DNA of 26,515 nt, taken from assembly GCA_001970955.1 (NCBI GenBank), contig MPUH01001001.1, positions 1 to 26,515 on the forward strand, written 5' to 3'. Below the pieces are notes generated by a model. That model saw only the letters and a list, made by a program, of their open reading frames with translations. It searched no databases and was not told the origin of the DNA. The translations under genes were made by a program, and so were the position numbers. This DNA comes from Stentor coeruleus (lineage: Eukaryota > Ciliophora > Heterotrichea > Heterotrichida > Stentoridae). This document shows, piece by piece, positions 9,440 to 17,879 of this stretch; position 1 is the stretch's first letter, and every line of letters starts with the position of its first letter.

Positions 9440-10444
9440 TTATTGTTCATTCAGCCAACGCACACGCTTGCCATCAACCCATTCCCCTTCTCGAGAAGTT
9501 TTATCGCTATATATAATAGTCCCAATTCCATGCTGCTTACCATATTTCCAAAATCCATTATAAACTTTGCCATCAGCCCAAGTGTAAATTCCGAAACCAT
9601 GCTTTTTATCATCAAAATACTCACCTTCATATTTTCTCCCATCTTTCCAAGTATAGCTTCCTCTTCCATGCATTTTCCCATCTTTCCAATCTCCAGAATA
9701 AATCCTCCCATCAGGCCATTTATATATTCCTTTACCACTTATCTTATTGCAACTCCAAATGCCTACATAATTTGAAGAATCTGACCAAATATATTTCCCA
9801 AATCCATGTTTCTTACCAGACTTATAAAAACCAATATAAGTACTTTTGTCTACTCCTCTTTCTCTACCAAAACCTTCTTGTAAATCATTTAACCATTCAC
9901 CTTCATATGTTGTTTTGCATGACTGTATATAAATACCAAAACCATTAGCTTTATCTTCCTTCCAATTTCCTTCATAAACATCCCCATCTGCATGAATAAA
10001 TTTCCCTCTTCCTTCAGCTTTATTATTAATCCATGAGCCTTCATAAGAAGCACCATCAGGCCAAACCTGTTTTCCATATCCATCTCTTTGCATTGCTTTC
10101 CATTCTCCAGTATACTCTGCCCCATTACTCATTTTGAATGCTACTCTTTTTTCTCTATTTACATCAATTCGGTTAGACTTTCTGGGACTGTCTTGAGAAA
10201 CTGTTGTTAATATATAAGAAGTATTACGACTTTTTAATAAATGCCTTACAAGTTTACGTATTCTGTAGCCTCGCCATACCGCTTGGATCCGAAGTACTGC
10301 TCTTAGTTTTGGATCTGGGGATAAAGTAAAAAATTCTCGAAACTGGGCAAGTTTTTTTATAGGATCACTTGAAGTGAATTCCATTTCTGTGTTTAGTTCT
10401 GACTCTTTCTGGGCACATGCACAGACCGAACAGTTAATTCCCAT
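9440..10444 (-). CDS. IQ-motif and MORN-repeat protein with acylated N terminus
   Basis: A 334-residue protein ending in TAA. The N terminus MGINCSVCAC fits N-myristoylation at Gly2 with Ser6, and Cys5, Cys8 and Cys10 are candidates for palmitoylation. An IQ motif, IQAVWRGYRIRK at residues about 53-64, would bind calmodulin or centrin. From residue 111 to the end there are nine full MORN repeats of exactly 23 residues (starting at 111, 134, 157, 180, 203, 226, 249, 272 and 295) and a partial tenth. The consensus is YxGxWxxxxxxGxGxxxxxDGxx. MORN arrays often act as membrane- or lipid-linked scaffolds in the cortex of protists. I infer a calcium-responsive, membrane-bound scaffold at the cortex or basal bodies; the partner is unknown. 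Confidence 0.9.
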   Translation of the reverse strand: MGINCSVCACAQKESELNTEMEFTSSDPIKKLAQFREFFTLSPDPKLRAVLRIQAVWRGYRIRKLVRHLLKSRNTSYILTTVSQDSPRKSNRIDVNREKRVAFKMSNGAEYTGEWKAMQRDGYGKQVWPDGASYEGSWINNKAEGRGKFIHADGDVYEGNWKEDKANGFGIYIQSCKTTYEGEWLNDLQEGFGRERGVDKSTYIGFYKSGKKHGFGKYIWSDSSNYVGIWSCNKISGKGIYKWPDGRIYSGDWKDGKMHGRGSYTWKDGRKYEGEYFDDKKHGFGIYTWADGKVYNGFWKYGKQHGIGTIIYSDKTSREGEWVDGKRVRWLNEQ

Positions 10445-10552
10445 TATTTACATAATAAATTACATTTAAATATTTTCACATCGATTTGTAAATTACAAGC
10501 ATTATATTAAGGTAATTGTGTCTGTGATTATAAGTCTAGTCATATTAATAAT

Positions 10553-11925
10553 CTAAATCGATTCAAGTTTGGATATTTGCTCTAAAAGTAATTTAACCCC
10601 TCTAGATATAGAATAACTATTTCCACTGACAAAACACATGCGAATTTTCTCTCCTTCAGATGATCTTAATTCATCGGTGGGGGCTTTTTGGAAACTAATT
10701 TTGCATTTAGCCTTGCTCATAATAGCTTTTACATTTTCTCCATTTTTGCCAATAAGTCGGGCTACGTATTGATTAGGAACGCTTACAAAAATTTTTAATT
10801 CATCTTCATCCGGAGTGTTAGGCCTTAGCATTGATTTGTCCCCTTTGTAAAGCAATTCATATATTTTGCATGCTGCTGTTTGCTTTGATTCTGATGATCC
10901 ATCAATATTTACAATAGTAAATTCTTGTATTTTTTCTGTTTCGCTATCTGAAAGTACTTTGATTTTAGCATTCCCTGACTTTTTAGATATATCTTTGATT
11001 ATAGAGCCTTGAGGTCCTATAAGTTCTTTTACATGTATTGACATTATAAGGATTTTGAGGGTTTGTTCTGCTGTACTAGATGAATCTAAAGCTTCTAAGA
11101 CTTGAATTACTACTTGCTTTATAGACTTCTTAACATAACGATGTTTTCCTGTCACAACAATGATATTATCAGTATCTTTACATGGAGAATCCTGACAACT
11201 CAGTATTTTGACTTCAACTTCATAATCAGCCTTAAGCCTCCTGATAAAAACTCCTCCACGTCCTGTAAAAGCACTAACACAATCTTCAGGAATAACAAAT
11301 TTCATACTATTTTCATCAAACTTCGACAACTTTGGTTCTGGGCTAGGTTTTTTGTCAAGAGAAAAAGCATGCATTTCTTTTATACTCTTTTCTATATCTG
11401 TGAGTCTACCAATTATTTTAATTTGTCTTTCAGGAAAACCTTTAATTTCAGGTAAAAGCTGGATAGTCGCCCCATGACCTCGTGAGCAATTTTTTATAAT
11501 ACTAATCGGGTCTATTAAGTTTTGAAATGAAATGTTTACTTCCCCTGTGCCTCTTTCAGGATACACTGCTTCAAGAATTAGTTTTAGGCTATCTAATTTT
11601 GCTCGAAGCGAATCACTATAGATATAAATGAAACGATAAGTTCTATCATCCATAACNCTGTGCCTCTTTCAGGATACACTGCTTCAAGAATTAGTTTTAG
11701 GCTATCTAATTTTGCTCGAAGTGAATCACTATAGATATAAATGAAACGATAAGTTCTATCATCCATAATCACTTCATCTGATATATGTAACCTGTCTACA
11801 TCAATTTTTTTTATAATCTCATACTTTACTTGAGCTGTTTCTTCGTTAAAATTTAAAGCGGGAAATGAAAGGATAAGCGGAAATTGCGGGATCGGAGGAC
11901 TTCTGGACCTACTGCGAGATCTCAT
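10553..11925 (-). CDS. KH-domain RNA-binding protein (PCBP/hnRNP K-like), broken by an assembly join
   Basis: Collapsing the duplicated 113 nt at the N of 11657 gives one frame of 419 residues from ATG at 11925 to TAG at 10553. The N terminus is a short RS stretch, MRSRSRSRSPP. Three KH domains follow, each recognisable by its GxxG loop: GRGG at about 184-187, GPQG at about 266-269 and GKNG at about 355-358. Each loop is preceded by a hydrophobic strand (FVIPEDCVSAFT, ILIMSIHVKELI, IFVSVPNQYVARLI). Residues about 54-150 have KH-like spacing but no GxxG loop and may be a degenerate fourth domain. KH proteins bind single-stranded RNA or DNA; the RS stretch suggests a nuclear splicing or mRNA role. 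Without collapse, the N-terminal 53 residues are lost. Confidence 0.88.
11545..11768. repeat. assembly join: 111-bp duplicate around an N at 11657
   Basis: Bases 11545-11655 match 11658-11768 with one substitution (GAAGCGAAT against GAAGTGAAT). One unmatched base (11656) and the N lie between. The 113-nt offset is not a multiple of three, so leaving both copies in creates an artificial frameshift in the KH gene. Confidence 0.93.
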
Positions 11926-12659
11926 ATTTTATTATTTAAATATCTTTTCTCTTACCTACTGGAAGACTTCTAGTCTGCTATGGAGTCTTAGTTGATTTAT
12001 GTCTAGAAAACCTTAGGACTTTGGTGGGATTTTAGTATCTTTTACTATTTATTCTAGGCTTTTAATACTATGCTTATAGTATTTGAATTTTCTGTGTAGA
12101 TAATTTCAAGTTAGGAAGTATTTTTTTGATAATATATCAGAAGTATTAGTCCAAACGGATTTTATTTATGGCTAAAAGTCAACTTATAGAAAAAATTATA
12201 TTTTTTGTGAGCAAGCTATAAAATCTATAAAATATTCATTAACTTAATAAATTTTTCTTCGTATATTTAATTAAAATCTTGATCTTTTATCATTCCCAAA
12301 ACCTTATTGATTAGCTTGAATGTATTTATTTCCTGTTAGTTGATATGAGCTTTGTATTAATCATTTTTGCAATTCTTAAATTCCAATTACTTAGATATAA
12401 TATATATTGTTTGAAAGGTTCGATATAATTAAAGATATTATGCCTAAAAAGTAAATATTTATTCTATAATATTTTCAGCAGTTTTCATTTTCTTAATAGT
12501 TACTAACAAAAAAACTCAGTACAATATAATTCTTTTAAGCAAAATTATTTATAGCATTTTTTTAGTGTAATGAAGATTTGATATTATAAAAAAAAATTGC
12601 AATATATTCTTTATCATGATAATGCTTTATGGACAGGTATATAAAATTATCACTTGTAA
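11926..12659. other. AT-rich intergenic region between divergent genes
   Basis: These 734 bp separate the KH gene start from the start of the CxxC coiled-coil gene, and must contain both promoters. No coding frame, RNA gene or repeat is visible beyond small chance hairpins such as AATACTA/TAGTATT at 12064-12083. Confidence 0.6.
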
Positions 12660-14813
12660 ATGGAAAAATATAAATCTCATCGTTCTGTAAAATCACTAAA
12701 CAGTGCATTATATTCAGATCCCCATTTAAATTCCAAAAAGCCAGTCTGTGACTCTGAATTCGATCGAATTTATAGCCAGCTTGATTTTGGGCTTCCTCCA
12801 AGAGATAAACGGAACTCACATATTATAATCAGCAGGGATACTAAAGCAAATGAGCATATAAGCAGGCAAAAGTCAAAGGATTCATCGAAACTAGCAGCGA
12901 ATAATTTTAGGGCAATGAGTGAAAATTATTGCAGTTCATGTGCCAAGCATCTATCTATGATAGAAAAACTGAAAAACATAAATACTATTGAGTCTGAAAA
13001 GTATTTAGCTACAGAAATGCATCTAAAACAGTATGATAAACTTTTACAAATTAAGGATAATCAACTTAAACAACAAGATGCTGGATTAAAAGCAGAACTT
13101 GAACAGATCGAAAAAGAAAAAGATAAACTTGCACGAGAACAGAAGAGTATAAATGATGAGAAGTGCAAAATATCAAAAGAAAAAGAATATTTAGAGCAAG
13201 AAAGCAATAAATTTGAGATTGAGTTAGAAGAATTGAATAAAAAACATGAAGAATTAAAAGAATTGATATATCAGGTTGAAAAAAAAAGAGAAGACTTAAC
13301 ATCAAGCCAAAAATATTCTGAAAATGAAATGGAGCTAAAAAATAAATTGTTGATAAGTAAAGAAGAAGAAATACAAAGACTAATTTCTGAAATCCAAATT
13401 TTTAAGAGTCAAACTGCCAATATTTCACAAGAAAAAAAGGTTGTTGAAGCAAAGCATCTTGAAGAAATAAAATTTAAATATAAAATCAAAAAACAAAAAT
13501 TCAAAGAATACGCTAAGAAACTCCACGATTCAAAAGAAAAACTTGAAATTGATCAGAAAAACAAAGAAAAGGAATTAGAAGTTTGGAAGCTATCTCTTAA
13601 AGAAACAGAAATAAAAATCAATGAAGAAAGACAAGCATTAGAAGAGTTCAAAATTAAAATTTATGAAGAAAAAGATTTACTAAACAAAATTAAAGAAGAA
13701 CTCAAAATAGAGCAAGAAAGTTTTGATAAAGAAGTTAAATTATTTAAAGAAAAAAGTGCAATTCATTCAAATAATGAAAAAAATATTTCATATACACTTT
13801 CTAATACAAGCTCATATTGTGAAAATTGCAATATTCTCTCTGAAGAACTGAAGAAATATCGAAAAAGTTGTGTAAATTGTGAAAAACTTCAACTTAAGCT
13901 TACTGAACTTACAAAGCTCAATGAAAAAATTAAAGATCTAGAAAATTTTAAAGAATCTTCTTTAAAGCTATTTCATGAATCAATGGAATCGGTTAGAAAA
14001 GATAAAGAAAACTGTGATAATTGTTTGAAACTACGACAAACTATAAAAAACTTAGAAAAGCCTTGTGAAAATTGTTTGAAACTACGACAAACTATAAAGA
14101 ATTTAGAAAAGCCTTGTGAAAATTGTATAACTCTACAAGCTGCCCTTAGAGCTATAAATAAACCTTGTTCAAAATGTTCACAGCAAAAATATCAAACTGA
14201 TCAATCCAAAGATTATTGTGAAAAATGCAAAGTATATGAAGATACTTTAAAAAAACCTTGCCAATCTTGTATAAATTATCAAAAAACAATAATGGCATAT
14301 GAACAATCAAATATTAGATTAAATTCTTCACTTGATTCAACTGATTTTTATGATGCCAATGTACAAGAATATAAACAAAAGTGTGAAGTTCTTGCGAAAC
14401 AAGTTGAAACTTTAACTGGAAAACTAAAAATAATTGAATGCTCAAGAGAAGAATATGAAAATGAAAACTTTGATCTGATTAGTCAACTCAAAGAATTAAA
14501 AAGGAAAAAAAACTTACTTAAAACTAAGGTTGGAGAGCTTGAACAGATTAGTAATATGGACGATAATGGAATGAAAAGAGAACTTACTAAAGTGACTCAA
14601 AGTTTAAAGCAGGCTGACGAAAAAATGAGGGAAATAATCAAGGAAAAAAATTCCTTAGAACAAGGACTTCGAATATTAACATTAAAATATGAAGAATTAG
14701 AATCTCAGCACAAAGAAGTTCAACAAATTCACGCTCAATGCTTAAAAGGTTATAATCTTAATTTGCACAGTTCTGATCATTTTGAACTGGAAAGTAAAAC
14801 AAAAAATCTTTGA
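12660..14813 (+). CDS. long coiled-coil protein with a regular ladder of CxxC motifs
   Basis: A 717-residue protein. An in-frame TAA directly precedes the ATG. It ends in TGA, the only TGA stop among the sixteen intact genes. Residues about 100-380 and 540-700 are highly charged coiled coil. Between them lies a cysteine-rich section with CxxC pairs starting at residues 387, 404, 452, 469, 486, 503, 520 and 534, plus one earlier pair (CSSC) at 91. Five of the seven steps are exactly 17 residues. Two consecutive units are nearly identical (CENCLKLRQTIKNLEKP and its CDNC version). The cysteine pairs could bind zinc as hook-like joints between coils, or form disulfides; this is inference. No known family was recognised. 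The architecture suggests a structural or tethering protein. Confidence 0.85.
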   Translation: MEKYKSHRSVKSLNSALYSDPHLNSKKPVCDSEFDRIYSQLDFGLPPRDKRNSHIIISRDTKANEHISRQKSKDSSKLAANNFRAMSENYCSSCAKHLSMIEKLKNINTIESEKYLATEMHLKQYDKLLQIKDNQLKQQDAGLKAELEQIEKEKDKLAREQKSINDEKCKISKEKEYLEQESNKFEIELEELNKKHEELKELIYQVEKKREDLTSSQKYSENEMELKNKLLISKEEEIQRLISEIQIFKSQTANISQEKKVVEAKHLEEIKFKYKIKKQKFKEYAKKLHDSKEKLEIDQKNKEKELEVWKLSLKETEIKINEERQALEEFKIKIYEEKDLLNKIKEELKIEQESFDKEVKLFKEKSAIHSNNEKNISYTLSNTSSYCENCNILSEELKKYRKSCVNCEKLQLKLTELTKLNEKIKDLENFKESSLKLFHESMESVRKDKENCDNCLKLRQTIKNLEKPCENCLKLRQTIKNLEKPCENCITLQAALRAINKPCSKCSQQKYQTDQSKDYCEKCKVYEDTLKKPCQSCINYQKTIMAYEQSNIRLNSSLDSTDFYDANVQEYKQKCEVLAKQVETLTGKLKIIECSREEYENENFDLISQLKELKRKKNLLKTKVGELEQISNMDDNGMKRELTKVTQSLKQADEKMREIIKEKNSLEQGLRILTLKYEELESQHKEVQQIHAQCLKGYNLNLHSSDHFELESKTKNL
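14013..14114 (+). repeat. 51-bp in-frame tandem repeat inside the CxxC gene
   Basis: Bases 14013-14063 and 14064-14114 are near-identical 51-bp units coding CxNCLKLRQTIKNLEKP. A third, more diverged unit follows (14115-14165). The high DNA identity of the first two units points to a recent internal duplication that added a 17-residue step. Confidence 0.88.
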
Positions 14814-15524
14814 AGTGATTATTACAGGAATAGTAAATTAGCCTTAATAAAGATTAAATCATCATAAGATTAGTGTTTTATATAATACTTGCCAATTTTA
14901 TATGCTAATAATACAAAATAATTATATATTTTTAATAAGTTAAAGTAAGATTTCATAGACACTATAGCCTGTCTAAGATAAATATTAGGTGTTAAGAATA
15001 TATTCAATATAGACATGTGCTCTAATTCTGGAGGTGCTAAACTTATATGATATAATGTATTCATTTTAAATTAAAATATATAAATTATAATTACTCCACT
15101 GCTTTGAATTGTAATTATTATTGAACTTGATTATTATAAAGTATTTTTGCTATTAAATAAAGTTTAAAATTAACTTAGTATATAATACAATATCCTAAAT
15201 GTTGTTTTTATATAATAGTTCATAGAGTTTTTTAATTTATTTCACTCACTAGTAACTAAGAGAAATTTACTTTTTAGCTACACAATAATCAAGACTAAAA
15301 AACTCATTTGATGATGAAGTAAATCTCACACTGAAGTGAAAACATCTAATTATAGTAAATTTTATGTCTACTATCATTATAATGTATTAATTTTATATGA
15401 ATTATTTATACTATAAATTTGTCAAATTTTCTGCTTTTTATTGAAACTTTGTTTTAATATATACTTTACTAAATATATTGAAAGCATTTCTTTCTCCTCC
15501 TAATTTTATAAATCAAAATATAAA
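14814..15524. other. AT-rich region between convergent genes
   Basis: These 711 bp separate the stop of the CxxC gene from the stop of the K channel gene. If the TGA at 14811-14813 were read through, the frame would run 18 more codons to TAA. A 64-codon minus-strand frame at 14870-15064 has no recognisable feature and is not called. Nothing else is seen. Confidence 0.55.
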
Positions 15525-17854
15525 CTATTTACTAGGACTTAAATAAGGATTCAGAATCATATCTGTTGTATTTATTTTGCCTTTTTCATCATCACTTTTT
15601 TGATTACCACTTTTCAGCATCACAATATCCCCTTCAGAATTTTCTATATTTATTTTAATCGACATTTCTTTGATATCCATTAAATCATTGCTTTGCTCTT
15701 GGACACATTCAAATGGATTTTCATTAGATATATCTTGAAATTTTATTAACTCTACAGGGGTATCACTTTTAGGTATAAAATATTGNATTCAAATGGATTT
15801 TCATTAGATATATCTTGAAATTTTATTAACTCTACAGGGGTATCACTTTTAGGTATAAAATATTGGAAGTTTTCAGGTCCAGGCATCATTAGTCTTGAAG
15901 CAAACTCTTTAAGTTTTTCCTTAGGTTTAACAAACTTATTTTCCATTATTTTTCCTTGAAGTTTACTAACTGAAGTTTTTAAAGATTCTAATTTGCTTTT
16001 GAGAAGTTCTATTTCGTTACCTGCATTATTAGATTCTAACATAGTTTGAGTTCTTCGTGATAAAGTATTTTTTATTTTATTCAGCCTTCTGGTGTGTTGT
16101 TCACTTTTATAACTGTAAATTGCTCCACTACATTCTGTCTTTTTTTCATTAGCCACACTATTTACAAGATTTTTATTCTTAACATACTCAGAAACTGCTG
16201 CATCTCTTTTTTCTCTTAAATAAATTTGTTTCTCATTAGCTTTATCAATCAAATCCTTCATAAGATTATCATCAATAGTCTTTAATATTTTTATTCTGAA
16301 ATCATCTCTTGACAAAGCAAGAAGTTGGCTATCTTTAATTGTTTTTACGCTATATTCATATGGTGTACTAAGAATTACAGCAATATCACCAAAATAATCA
16401 CCTTCAGTAATTTCCATAAAGCTGATTTCTGAATTGTTAATAGTTTCATAAAGTGAAAGTTCGCCTTCCGTGACAAAATACATATCCACCACATATTCGC
16501 CTTTATTAAAAAGATGGTCTTTAGATTTAACTCTTAAAGGTCTTAAGCAAGTCAAAACCATACTGATAAAAGATATTTGCCTTCCTTCAAAAAACTTGTT
16601 TTTTTCTACAAGTTTTTTATTCATATACAAATTTAGTTGTAAAGCTAGTTTTTTAGGTAACGAAGCAATCATCTCATCTTTTTCTTTATCAAATCGTGAC
16701 TGGTCAAATTCCATTGCTGACTTGATTTTCTTGAATAATTTATTGCCAATAGAATAGTTTTGGTCTATATCCTGAAGTATCAAAAGTTTATGAGCATGTT
16801 TGGCTTTTTTTTTATCCATATCAGTCATAAGTGAAGTAATAGTTCCTATTGTATATGAATAAAAAAATACTCCCCCAAGCATGACTATTATGCAAATTCC
16901 TCTTTCTGCACTATTAGCTGGGGTTATATCTCCATATCCAACTGTTGCTAATGTAGTAACAGTCCAATAAAGACTAGTTGCATATAAATCAAAAGTATCA
17001 TAGTTTTCAATTCCGTATTTATTAACCCAATTATCATACTGATTATCTTGTAATGTGGATGCAAAATACCAAAGGCATGTAATTAGATGACATATAATCC
17101 CAAATACAATTAAAAAATACATAAGTCGCTTTAAACCTAGTGGAATCTTGAAATTAATCCCTACCTTATCTATAAAATTTTGAAAACCTTGCTGAGCATT
17201 GAGAATTCTTATTATTTTTGCTAGTTTTATCAATCTGTATAACCGAGGAAGCCTTCCGAATCTGATTAAACTTTTCCAGTTGCCATTATCAAAAATCAAT
17301 TGAAATGGAATTGAAGCTGAAACATCAAAAATCATCCAAGTTTTAATGTAATTTTTTAAAATCCGCTTGTTAGAAGTTTCTATCTCATCATCTTTAATAT
17401 AATATGCACAAAAACAATTCACAACAACATCAGCCATAAACAAACAATCAATAAATATATCTGCTACAAGCCAAGATTTAGAATCAGTAACTGGAAAAGC
17501 TATTCTAAAAGGTACAACAAATAAAGTGTATAGCATAAGACTAATTAGGAATTACCAAAGAATCAAAATGTCCCAGAAAATTTTAAAAGTATCATCAGGG
17601 AAAATTACAAATTTCTTTTGAAAAAACTCAGTTCTTTCTCTGAAACGTTGTTCTGGCTCACCGCTACAAGCATCATCTATCAGGGATCGTGCCCTTTGCA
17701 TTTTAATTTCTTGTTGTGTTTTAGATTCTCTACGACTGAAAAATGAAGCTCTTCTTGAAGTTACTGATGCATTTTCTCTTGACATAACGCTTGCACTATT
17801 CTCTAATTCAATTTCTTGGCCGAATGTATTTTTGTTAGTAAATAAGCCAAACAT
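15525..17854 (-). CDS. six-span K+ channel with cyclic-nucleotide-binding-like domain (CNG/HCN/EAG class)
   Basis: Exon 1 is 17556-17854 and exon 2 is 15525-17540. After removing the 15-nt intron and collapsing the 80-nt duplicate at the N of 15786, one 744-residue frame results, ending in TAG. The N-terminal cytosolic part ends FVIFPDDTFKIFWDILIL, the usual lead-in to S1. S1-S3 follow, then S4 (about 192-213) with Arg/Lys every third residue (RFGRLPRLYRLIKLAKIIR). S5 leads to the pore, TVTTLATVGYGD (GYGD at 301-304), the K+ selectivity filter. A C-linker and a cNMP-binding fold (about 424-510) follow. The phosphate-binding cassette reads GDYFGDIAVILSTPYEYSVK: it has FGD for FGE and lacks the Arg that binds the cyclic phosphate, so nucleotide gating is doubtful. 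The C-terminal 150 residues are charged. Confidence 0.92.
15707..15865. repeat. assembly join: 79-bp duplicate around a single N at 15786
   Basis: Bases 15707-15785 and 15787-15865 are identical with one N between. The 80-nt offset breaks the K channel frame. After collapse the channel gains about 60 further C-terminal residues, ending at the TAG in 15525-15527. Confidence 0.93.
17541..17555 (-). other. 15-nt spliceosomal intron
   Basis: On the minus strand the intron is GTAATTCCTAATTAG. It lies in phase 2 inside the codon for Cys100, in the S1 helix. Splicing gives FWDILILC followed by LMLYTLFVVPFRIAF, a normal S1. A at position 10 and terminal TAG match the other introns. Confidence 0.93.
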
Positions 17855-17879
17855 ATTTAATATAAATAATACTAATATT

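Noticed and set aside
9451..9738. Repetitive Gly/Met-rich frame antiparallel or offset to the MORN gene
   Set aside because: It is an offset-frame shadow of the MORN repeats; the 23-residue MORN frame explains the periodicity.
12421..12432. GGTTCGAT as a tRNA B box
   Set aside because: The flanking bases do not fit a T-arm, and no acceptor or anticodon stem can be drawn. No tRNA was found elsewhere in the window.
14870..15064. 64-codon minus-strand frame in the gap between convergent genes
   Set aside because: It is AT-rich with no recognisable domain, no intron evidence and no clear gene context. Frames of this length arise by chance.
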